Assembly (NCBI GenBank): GCA_013420905.1
Contig: JAAXNY010000013.1
Span: 2,046,001 to 2,110,000 of the forward strand
Direction of reading: 5' to 3'
Length of the DNA: 64,000 bases
DNA from: Collybia mongolica
Taxonomy: Eukaryota > Basidiomycota > Agaricomycetes > Agaricales > Clitocybaceae
Of this stretch, positions 47,714 to 56,499 are shown one piece after another. The translations under genes were made by a program, and so were the position numbers. Within the stretch, counting starts at the first letter, position 1, and every line of letters starts with the position of its first letter. The notes under the pieces are model-generated. The model saw nothing but the letters and a program-made list of their open reading frames with translations, was not told where the DNA came from and did no database searches.

Positions 47714-49531
47714 ATGCAGATTTACACATCAGATACTCACGACATATTGAAAATCGAAGGCCATGGAGAGTTTCAATTTAACGTTAATAGCTCTTCCGAG
47801 GACGGAGACCGAAAGCTCTACCGCCAGGAATTGAAAAGTAAACTCCGGTTGCTCCGTGACTTGCGAACCCGATTTTTGAATGCAAACAGAGGACGACATG
47901 ATGCTTCCGATGACGTACAACTATATCGCTTGAGCCTTACGATACAACGCCTAGGATCCCGCAGAAATGCCCTTTCTCCCATTTCTTGCCTCCCACCCGA
48001 GCTGCTCTGTCAAATTTTTGCCTTTACCAGCTGTGTTTCCGGAACGTATGGAAAATACCTCCCCTCTCTTGCATGGGTAAAGATATCGCATGTCTGTAGT
48101 TATTGGAGGGAGGTTTCCCTGAATAGCCCATCGACTTGGTCCAATATTCCAGCCTTGGTACCCCTATGGACGCAGGAGATGTTGGAACGCTCTAAATCCA
48201 GCCCGCTACGCAACTACTATAACGAAGAGGAAGATGTCTTCCTTGATCGCCCTGACTATTCTGCTCTAGAGTCTGCACTTGAACATCTTGATCGAATCAC
48301 CGACCTCTCCATCTCCACCAATTCAGCCTACCTCGACGTTCCGATAGTACACCCCGCTCCAATTCTAAAACGATTCTCCCTTCTCATGCACTCCGGTCGA
48401 GGTGCACCTATCGTCCCCATCATACACCTATTTTCAGGAATCGCGCCCCGCCTACGACATATGTCTCTCGGTGGTGCTTGCTTTGACTTGAAGTCAGCTT
48501 TGTTCCAAAACTTGACCTCGTTGGAGCTGTCGAATATCGGCGTGGGAACTTCTAAGACGATGAACTCTACAGAGATCCTCATCAACCTCTTCGCGGGAAT
48601 GCCAAAATTGGAGGAGTTGCTTCTTTGTGACGCCCTGCGACAAGTTCACCCGCGGGGCTTTTTGCCGACAGAACGCAGGACCAACCTTCCGTCTCTCACT
48701 ACTCTTCAGATCCGCGATTCTTTTCTCCCCGATATTCTGGATTTCTCGAGCCGCATTGTTGTTGCGAATGAGACCCGAGGTATTCCGCTTGGACTGAGGT
48801 TCGAGGTAGATTCAACTCGCGACTTACCGCGACCACTCTTCGCCGACATTGAGCGGTTAGGCAGACTCAGGGGCAATCCATTCCGCAGTGTCAGAATTTC
48901 CAGAGGTTCAGATCACGGTTCTGGCTTGTTGATTGAGGGCTGGAGTTCTGTAGATGGGCCAGTAAACACATCCTCGGTGCCTGCTCTATCCCTGGATTTG
49001 AGGCTCATATATTCGGATCATACCACTGTTACAAACGTATTGGGGCGTGTAATTTCTTCCCTGCCATTTTCTGGCACGCTGGTGGTTGCTGTGCGTGGTA
49101 TAGATCTGAAATCCGCTTGGAGGTCTGTGGTCAGACAGTTGCGCAGCGTGCACACCATTTACCTCGACGGGTGCCCGCCCGCATCCTTTCTATCTTCTTT
49201 TTACCTCGAGTCCAACTTAACTCTACCAACAGCGGGTGCATCGGACCCTACGCTTAACTTTCTACCCAACTTGCGTATCTTGTTGTTCCGCAGTGTCTTT
49301 TTCGGCAAAAACATGAAGCACTTGGCTTTTCTGGCGAAGGCCTTATTGCTCAGACAACAGTTACCTAACTCAGCTGTCATTCAACTGCAATTTGATCAAT
49401 GCCAAGGAATGACCGAGGCACATGCTCTGGTCTTTCAGAAAGTTGTGCCGAATGTGGCTTGGACAAAGATGAAAACTGCCGAATCTGACGAAGAGGAGTA
49501 TGACGACGAAAGCTCTCAGTCAGATGATTAA
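47714..49531 (+). CDS. F-box protein with leucine-rich body
   Basis: Single exon, 605 residues. A basic helical N-terminus (YRQELKSKLRLLRDLRTRFL) leads to the F-box at about residues 90-140: PISCLPPELLCQIFAFTSC, then VKISHVCSYWREVSLNSPSTW. The rest is a long leucine-rich region (for example LRHMSLGGACFDLKSALFQ, NLTSLELSNIGVG, MPKLEELLLCDAL) typical of fungal F-box proteins that recruit substrates to SCF ubiquitin ligases through Skp1. It ends in an acidic tail (SDEEEYDDESSQSDD). This architecture is greatly expanded in Agaricomycetes and targets are unknown. The start is the first ATG of the open frame; a later Met is possible because the first 30 residues are not conserved-looking. Confidence 0.88.
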   Translation: MQIYTSDTHDILKIEGHGEFQFNVNSSSEDGDRKLYRQELKSKLRLLRDLRTRFLNANRGRHDASDDVQLYRLSLTIQRLGSRRNALSPISCLPPELLCQIFAFTSCVSGTYGKYLPSLAWVKISHVCSYWREVSLNSPSTWSNIPALVPLWTQEMLERSKSSPLRNYYNEEEDVFLDRPDYSALESALEHLDRITDLSISTNSAYLDVPIVHPAPILKRFSLLMHSGRGAPIVPIIHLFSGIAPRLRHMSLGGACFDLKSALFQNLTSLELSNIGVGTSKTMNSTEILINLFAGMPKLEELLLCDALRQVHPRGFLPTERRTNLPSLTTLQIRDSFLPDILDFSSRIVVANETRGIPLGLRFEVDSTRDLPRPLFADIERLGRLRGNPFRSVRISRGSDHGSGLLIEGWSSVDGPVNTSSVPALSLDLRLIYSDHTTVTNVLGRVISSLPFSGTLVVAVRGIDLKSAWRSVVRQLRSVHTIYLDGCPPASFLSSFYLESNLTLPTAGASDPTLNFLPNLRILLFRSVFFGKNMKHLAFLAKALLLRQQLPNSAVIQLQFDQCQGMTEAHALVFQKVVPNVAWTKMKTAESDEEEYDDESSQSDD

Positions 49532-49718
49532 TTAAAGGCCCAGGTCAATCCTCCAGTTATATTCTGTCAAGTTAAAGGAAAGTTTCGTTCTATGGTGCTA
49601 TATGAATCCCGTGTATCCAATTAATCACGATGTATGCCGCCTTGGATTCAACCAGAAATAGGAAAAAAGAAAAAAATAGGAAAAAGAAAAAATAGTATCT
49701 CTTATGCAGCATCTGCGT

Positions 49719-50993
49719 TCATTCTGTGATATCCATATCTGAAGTGCTTTTTCCCATGTTCATCTCGCCGAATCCACAAGCCACAACCCTCTCGTCTTCA
49801 GTCTGATCCAAGCTCCTCTTTCGTTTCCTCCCAACCACTGAGGTAGATGATTCGGGGGAATTTTCCACGCTCACCCTCGACAGACTAGAGTTGGCACTGA
49901 CGCAGCCCGCAGCAGATTCCCCTGGGACTAGGAACGGGCCATAACCAGAGAGAGGTCTGAGACTCCGAATTTTCCTGGGTGTAGGCCTATGAACTGGACT
50001 CGAACGACGGGAACCGGGCGTCTCATTGGTCCTAGCAGCTTTGGCCTTGCTCCTATACCGATATGTGGGCCGTCTGGTGGTGACGAAAGTGGTGTCGATC
50101 GGCGGTTTACCTGGAAGCTTGAGGCTATGGGACCTCAACACACGCATGGGAATCGGACTAGTGATAGTTGCGACATATTGTGACCGGGCTCGTAGGATCC
50201 GTGGGCGAGGCGTGGGTGTCGATTCAAGAGTCATTTCGACATTGGTGTCTGCTTTCTTCTTTGTGACACAGACTTTCCTCCTTTTCGGAGGCCTTCCGAC
50301 TTCCCGCCCACGGAGCGATCCCAATTCCTCTTCTTCTTCCTCGAGACTTTCGAGGCGAGGACTGCCAAGCGATGCATAAATGCTAGCTGACCGACTACGC
50401 CTCGCCAGCGGGCTTGTTGGCGGGCTCTTGTTCATTTCGAGATACATGTCGAACTCGTCAAGCAGATTGACATCAAGCTCTGAACGCAGCCTTACTGCCT
50501 TCGGCGCCTGTGGGACGTCCCCTCTGAGGCCGACAATGTATTCGATCGAGCTGCGTATGAAACTTGTCGGGCGGGTGTTGCTGACATCGATAGTCAAAAC
50601 GGCAGGAAGCTTGGCGTTGAGGGACAGGGCGACATCAACGAGCTTCTCGCGAGACATAGTGACGAGATCTTCGTGGCAGCAGAAGGGTATGTTGTCCAGC
50701 GCTGTGATTACAATGGCGTTCTCTGCGACATCTTCGTTCTGGAGAGCTACACGGATAGGCTTCTGTGACAGGGATACAAGGTGAGGCGATGATTCAGGTA
50801 CCGGATTCTCTTTATTGTTTGCATGCGGGTCCATGCTTTGTGTGTGGGGGGCCGACTCGATAACAGGATCGAGATTGCTCGCGTCGGAAAAGTGATCGCT
50901 GCGGTGTTTGCCAAGGAGTTCAAGCTTGAAGAAGAACCTGCGAATTGGGGTAAATGGTTTCATAACCTTCGAAGATTTTGGCGCCCTTGTCAT
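49719..50993 (-). CDS. Hypothetical basic/acidic protein, probably nuclear
   Basis: Single exon, 424 residues, starts MTRAPKSSKVMKPFTPIRRF. A central ordered part (DNIPFCCHEDLVTMSREKLV, DVALSLNAKLPAVLTIDVSN, RPTSFIRSSIEYIVGLRGDV) is followed by an acidic run (LESLEEEEEELGSL) and basic clusters RPPKRRKVCVTKKK and GRKRKRSL, which look like nuclear localisation signals. Several SP/TP sites suggest phosphorylation. I recognise no domain. It is convergent with the F-box gene, 187 bp apart. Confidence 0.8.
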   Translation of the reverse strand: MTRAPKSSKVMKPFTPIRRFFFKLELLGKHRSDHFSDASNLDPVIESAPHTQSMDPHANNKENPVPESSPHLVSLSQKPIRVALQNEDVAENAIVITALDNIPFCCHEDLVTMSREKLVDVALSLNAKLPAVLTIDVSNTRPTSFIRSSIEYIVGLRGDVPQAPKAVRLRSELDVNLLDEFDMYLEMNKSPPTSPLARRSRSASIYASLGSPRLESLEEEEEELGSLRGREVGRPPKRRKVCVTKKKADTNVEMTLESTPTPRPRILRARSQYVATITSPIPMRVLRSHSLKLPGKPPIDTTFVTTRRPTYRYRSKAKAARTNETPGSRRSSPVHRPTPRKIRSLRPLSGYGPFLVPGESAAGCVSANSSLSRVSVENSPESSTSVVGRKRKRSLDQTEDERVVACGFGEMNMGKSTSDMDITE

Positions 50994-51113
50994 GGTGGAT
51001 GGGGGTAGAAGTGAAGAAACGATATAGATGTCAGCCCCACAACAGAGGGTTTCGGGCGCATCTCAAGCACATAAGTAAAAAAATCTGCGGGTGACAAAAT
51101 ACGGTCAGGCATG

Positions 51114-51315
51114 AATGAGGGTGTACGCATATGTCTGGTCTTTGAAGTCGAAGTCATTTGACATCGGTGCCCTTCTGTAGTAACCAAACAACCGATTATA
51201 TAGCTGTTCCTTGAGTCGGTTGTTACCTGTTTTTTGTCGTCCGACCCCTTCTAGGTCTATTGGCACATTCATCTCATCATAGGCAGCTTTTCGGTAGGGT
51301 TCAGCAAGAAACTCC
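51114..51315 (-). other. Stranded coding tail next to the repeat island
   Basis: The minus strand from about 51310 reads EPYRKAAYDEMNVPIDLEGV, then GNNRLKEQLYNRLFGYYRRA, then PMSNDFDFKDQTYAYTLIHA and a stop at about 51112. Composition looks coding, with no start codon. Its upstream side is the TAAC-rich repeat block beginning near 51285. It could be the last exon of a gene cut by the repeats, or part of an older mobile element. Family not recognised. Confidence 0.4.
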
Positions 51316-51480
51316 GAGGTTAGTAACTAACAGGTTACTAACACGGCAGCTTTGGAGGGAGTTATTCACAGACGTTAACAACATGTTACTAACATCCATG
51401 TTAGTAACATCTTAAAAATTGTTAATAATTGTTAAAAAATCCCCCCCCCCCCTACCAATCCCAGTTAGGTAGGGTTCTGG
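51285..51480. repeat. TAAC-rich repeat block, inverted copy of the fold-back centre
   Basis: Rich in GTTAGTAAC/GTTACT motifs. Its reverse complement matches 53483-53660, the spacer between the two fold-back arms: shared AAGAAACTCC, GGTTAGTAACTAACAG, GGCAGCTTTGGAGGG, GTTATTCACAGAC and CCCTACCAATCCCAGTTAG. It ends in a C-run (51440-51453). Confidence 0.8.
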
Positions 51481-51492
51481 AAGAAACCCCTT

Positions 51493-54178
51493 ATTTATTA
51501 ACATCATAGTTTCTAACAGGCTAGTAACATGTTAGTTACTAACTCACTCAAAAGGGTATGTTAAATATTGTTAATAACCAAATTAAAAAGCAGTCTCACA
51601 GATTGTTTGAATCTATTAATTCCTATTGATGATTAATTTTTTTTTTTTTTTTTTTTTTTTTGTTCATATAATAATATTAAGCGCATGTGGGTTTGACCCA
51701 GCTACATGCGGGCATAAAAACCTATTACCACTAAGTAATCTGTAATGAGCCATCAGGGTGGAGCTGTACACTAAGTTGCTCTCCAGGTTGTATTATGGGT
51801 CTAGACTGAGGATACCTGCAGTCCAACGGTATTGTACTGTACCATGTCTGAACCTCCCAACGCCTTAAAGGTTTGCCTTCGCTTGTTGGGGCATGGTCCC
51901 CTCCCTTCACATTGGTACCCCGTTCCACTCCCCCCCTGGTATTTTCAGGGCGCCCTGGAAACCCATTACTCCCCCCCAGTGTCGAAGATAAATGTCCAAA
52001 CTAAATGAACGACCCGTACCTCAAACCTGCTCCCCCTCTCCTGAATCCCCCTATTACTTTCCCCCCTGTTCCACACCGCTCTCCCAAAGCAATGACTCCC
52101 CTCCAAACTGAGGCCACCAAATCCCACCATTGGTTGATAAACTGGCATTCTCCCCAAGAGGTGTGCTCTGTGCAGGGACAGTAGCTGATCGGGGGCCAGA
52201 CCCCTTCCTCCTTTTGTGTTTGGGTGTAGTGGTTAAGCGAGTACGAATAAATCGTCAAGAATGTTGGCGGTGATGCTCCCTAAGGATCTGCGCAAAGCAG
52301 AGTACTAGAGTTGGGGTGTCCTCATGTGGCCTGGTAGTTGATGAGGTGGATGTGAACCGAAGTTTAGGGCCCCTCTTGCGAGGAGCCCTATCGGCGACTT
52401 CAGGAATTTTCACCAGGGAGTACAACCCCAGCTACTCACTCCTTGGCATGTCACGCCCTGTTCGGCCCGAAGGCCTGCCTATTTGGTGTTGCATGTCATC
52501 ATCAATGGGCCGACTCAGTATTTTTCAACATATTGCCTCCATCTAGACATCAGTCTTACTCAGCAGTCACCTGCCTTCCAAGTAGGTCGAGTATGGGATC
52601 GCACCCATGACAAACTTCGGATTTAACCAGCAGTGCCGACACCACGGCTTCAACTTAAGCACCAACCTGGATCTATTATACCCAGGGGCACCAACAGAGG
52701 ATTTAGATCTCTCGAGCCCGGGGAGGGGGACTACCCCATCCAGCTATGGCCCATGTGTTGAACATTTCCTGTCCCCTGGCAGATGGTTCAGTGGTGCCTT
52801 CCGGCCCGGATCCCCAATCTGTCCAGAGTCTCTGTCTCGCCATCAGCCAACCGGATGTGCTATGAGCCTTAATTTGGTCTCTCCGGAGTTACTTATGGAG
52901 CTAACGCCCCACTGATGACTAACGTCCTTCAAGCGGCCATTGGGGAGGGCTATTACTGGTATTACCATGCTCATAGGAGTCAGGTGTCCTGTCCCCTCTG
53001 CGCCGGGGTTGGAGTGTTATAATCCCCATTCCTGATCTTACTGTCCCCTATCCTTTTGGCCCCAGGGTCGCCACTTAAGGTATTGCCTCGTATTGATGAT
53101 TAATCACTAACCATCTCCCCACACACTGCTACCTCAGGACTGCATGGTAATGGCATAATCCCACTTTTTGCTCAGTTTATCTGGACAGTTTGGGCAACCT
53201 TGGGTGATTTGATCCAGATTTTTCACCTGGCCTCTGAAAGATGATTGGAAAATTATGGAAATCACCATTTTTCTCATTGCTCTAATACTATGTCCTAACA
53301 TCATCATCATGGCTTTCTGCCTCATGCATAGTCTTACAAGCTCCAAAAACCTTACTTGACTGATCTTACATCTCCAATTTTTGTTAATATGTTCTCGGAG
53401 AGTTCAGGAGAGGTTAATATCACTCAGAAGAAAGTAAAAGGGCCAGAAATAGTGCAGGAAGATGAAAGGGAAGGGCCTAACTGGGATTGGTAGGGGGAGG
53501 GATTTTTTCACAATTATTAACAATTATTAACAGTGTTAAATAACATTTCTAACAATTTTTAACATGTTACTAACATTAATGTCTGTGAATAACCCCCTCC
53601 AAAGCTGCCATGTTAGTAATCTGTTAGTTACTAACCTTGGAGTTTCTTCCCAAACCCTACAGTTAGGCCCTTCCCTTTCATCTTCCTGCACTATTTCTGG
53701 CCCTTTTACTTTCTTCTGAGTGATATTAACCTCTCCTGAACTCTCCGAGAACATATTAACAAAAATTGGAGATGTAAGATCAGTCAAGTAAGGTTTTTGG
53801 AGCTTGTAAGACTATGCATGAGGCAGAAAGCCATGATGATGATGTTAGGACATAGTATTAGAGCAATGAGAAAAATGGTGATTTCCATAATTTTCCAATC
53901 ATCTTTCAGAGGCCAGGTGAAAAATCTGGATCAAATCACCCAAGGTTGCCCAAACTGTCCAGATAAACTGAGCAAAAAGTGGGATTATGCCATTACCATG
54001 CAGTCCTGAGGTAGCAGTGTGTGGGGAGATGGTTAGTGATTAATCATCAATAGGAATTAATAGATTCAAACAATCTGTGAGACTGCTTTTTAATTTGGTT
54101 ATTAACAATATTTAACATACCCTTTTGAGTGAGTTAGTAACTAACATGTTACTAACCTGTTAGAAACTATGATGTTAA
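51493..54178. mobile_element. Long inverted-repeat (fold-back) element, about 1.2 kb, interrupted by a retroposon
   Basis: The left arm is 51493-51637 plus 53105-53482 (about 520 bp). The right arm is 53661-54178 (about 518 bp) in inverse orientation. The 178-bp spacer is 53483-53660. The arms are nearly identical: each contains the same 70-codon frame (53346-53134 minus and 53797-54009 plus), which starts MELVRLCMRQK. Outer ends read TTAACATCAT and ATGATGTTAA, each next to TA in the flank, consistent with a TA duplication. No transposase is evident. Fold-back elements of this kind are usually non-autonomous. It lies directly downstream of the DUF6535 gene. Confidence 0.85.
51638..53090 (-). 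mobile_element. Non-LTR-type retroposon (poly(A), 14-bp TSD) nested in the fold-back arm
   Basis: A 1.45-kb insert flanked by a perfect 14-bp duplication, TATTGATGATTAAT (51624-51637 and 53091-53104). It begins on the + strand with a T-run at 51637-51661, so the element is read on the minus strand and ends in poly(A). The opposite fold-back arm (54039-54056) carries the uninterrupted target once, proving insertion. Just before the poly(A) is a hairpin, CGCATGTGGG...CTACATGCG (51681-51714), like LINE/SINE 3' structures. Only short broken frames are present; one (51928-51731) starts MERGTNVKGGDH and ends before the tail. It is probably a non-autonomous or decayed LINE-mobilised element. Confidence 0.88.
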
Positions 54179-54249
54179 TATACTCACATTGAAATGTATG
54201 CAAGCATTGCATACAAGCGGAAGAGGAATGTATTACTCCAAACAAGGAC

Positions 54250-55929
54250 TCACAGCAAAGTAAACGGGGGAGGCTCGTAGCCAGTGCGGCGATGGGATTC
54301 CATAAGGCCCGCATAAGCACTGGAAAGAGAGTGCAGTGCACCAATCGAGGTTTGATCAGTCTTCAGCAAGTGTGAATGCATTTGCACGATATGTGAGGAG
54401 ATATCTGAGGGGGCATCAGTATGTATCCAAGAAACACAATCGCGGCCGAACGAACCGGTATCCCAATTGGTTTCATTAGAGGAGGCCATGTCAAAGGGCC
54501 AGATTGTTCTCAACCACTGTTCCTTGTCAAAGTCGCTCATCGTCCATGGCGTTCCTTCGCCCACACCGTCAAACGATTGAACCCAATGTTCCACATAACG
54601 ATTGAATATGGCTTGGTTGGATACATGTTTATCATCTCTCAAAAATTGGCTAAATGTTTTTTGTATACGAGAGTGGTATGCTGGGGTCGGGGTGTTGGGT
54701 TGTAATAAGCTGCTTCTGAACGTCATGTTGGCTATCGTAGGTTTTGGCCGCAGTTTTCCCATATTGTGGTAGTATTGATCAATGTAGCCTTTGAGCTGTT
54801 CAATACGTCGCATCGGTATGTTGGGGCCCGTATTGGGATCGGGTTGTGACGCCAGTGATCTGGCATTGATAATGGCATCCCTTCGGGAAGTATCCAATCC
54901 ATCGACAAAGTCGGACAGCATATTGAGATCGGCTTCTGTGCGGGGAGTTAGACTTACATCAGCAAGCCAGCAGTAGATACTCAGGAACACGTCGATGCTA
55001 TTTGAGACGAGCTCATAAATCCTAGACAGGGTGTGGCCAGCGCCATTGTAGACACAGTTCACTTCCCAACGATCGAATGCTGCCCAGTTGGTGAACATGC
55101 TGAAATCGAACAGCCAGAAAGCAGAAATGCAGAAAAACGTCCAGGACTGTGACGACTTGTAAGCACACTGTGTATCAAATTTTGGGTAGATGTATTGGAT
55201 GGCTGGGAGGATCGTTGTTGCACCAAGAAAAAGAAACGTTAACCCCACAATGGCCGTAGTGATCGATGCAACAACACTTTGGAGGGACCACAAGGCAAGG
55301 ATACCGAAGAGGAACAGCACCAAAGCCGTTTGGAGCAAGATTGGGAGAAATGCGATGATCTCGGGGACTCTCCATGCCTGCAAGCCTCGGTAGCGCAGCC
55401 CATGGATGAAAAATGAGTCTTCAGTTGTAAAGTTTTCATACCGCTGGTATTCGTACAGCCACTGTTTACAGAGAATGCTGATAACAACGGCGGCCAATGC
55501 AAGCGTCAAGCTCGCAAACCATAGTGTATTAATCCAAACCGAAGATGGGTTGACAATGAACTTAGCGGGCGCCAGGCTATCTATTGCGCTGGAATCACGA
55601 GTCGTGTCCAACAGAACTCGAAGCTGAAGCCGAGCAAGTGCGTCGGCAGGAGTTTCACTGAGCCATTGGTAGGATTCAATCGTAAATGCGGTAACCGTTG
55701 CAGAGAAAAGACCTGCCTATTGTTCATATTGAAGACTTGTATATCGATCCACGAATAGGTTACTTACAAAGATGATAAGAGTGTCAATTTGGTCTCTCCA
55801 ACCTTTACACATACCATCGTCCGACGCATCCATTGCCTTTATATAATCCTCCTTTGTCGTTCTGCTCTCTGGAACCGTTGTACGATATGACCCACCTGGC
55901 TTCCATGGCGCCCACCGTGACTGGCTCAT
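54250..55929 (-). CDS. DUF6535-family multi-helix membrane protein
   Basis: 542 residues, exons 55929-55768 and 55716-54250. The conserved start is SRTTKEDYIKAMDASDDGMC, then RDQIDTLIIF joined over the intron to AGLFSATVTAFTIESYQWLS. Next come VWINTLWFASLTLALAAVVI, SILCKQWLYEYQRYE, RYRGLQAWRVPEIIAFLPIL and LFLFGILALWSL. This helix order is the DUF6535 pattern found in large numbers in mushroom fungi; function unknown. A soluble C-terminal half of about 280 residues follows. The stop codon sits inside a strong splice-donor-like sequence (GCT|GTGAGTCC), and the fold-back element begins 70 bp downstream, so a longer ancestral 3' end may have been lost. Confidence 0.85.
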
Positions 55930-56499
55930 AGACTTGTCAGCTTACAAAAGTTCATTATAGCAAATATATAAGTACCCCGAGTTGAGCTGTGTGATCTATT
56001 ATCTCTGCTACACGTTCGCCACCTTTTTCGCCTTGACCCATGTGTGGGTCTATGGGTATTGAGGACGAGAGTTCGCCTTGAGGCCCTATGGGGGTGTCAG
56101 GCGACGTTGGCTTTCTACGAATGAAAACTGGACGCGCCCGATGCTCCGTCATCATTGCGACGTAACATCTGGGCTTCCAAATCGGAGTCACGGAATGTTG
56201 ATGCCGATGTGCTCTTCACGTTCATGAAACGTAGTGAAGGGTGTGAGAGAGATTGTCTAGTGAATAGACGCGCGTCGTCACCTTTCAACAGTACTACTTT
56301 AAGTAGTTACATGGGTCGGAAGGGTAATTGAGAGTCCGACAACTCAAGTTGAGGCCCGTGGATTAACATACATAATGGGTAGAAAAGTAAAGCTGATGTC
56401 GTATTCATATGTAAAGTTAAAATTGTAAATAAGTGTATAGGGTACAATGCTTTCCTATGGTATCTAATCCTGTTCTAGTGGGTAGGTAATTCGGACGCG
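55930..56499. other. Upstream region of the DUF6535 gene
   Basis: 570 bp between two minus-strand genes. No gene or clear promoter motif identified. Confidence 0.4.

Noticed and set aside
51440..51453. C-run as a telomere- or centromere-type repeat
   Set aside because: It is a single homopolymer inside the TAAC-rich block, whose inverted copy has an interrupted version (CCCTCCCCCTACC).
52600..52640. GGGTGCGATCCC as a tRNA B-box or SINE promoter inside the retroposon
   Set aside because: The surrounding bases do not fold into a tRNA and no A-box is found at the right distance.
53797..54009. 70-codon frame present in both fold-back arms as a protein gene
   Set aside because: Its perfect repetition is explained by the inverted repeat; no domain, no introns and unusual Met runs, so it is not called as a gene.
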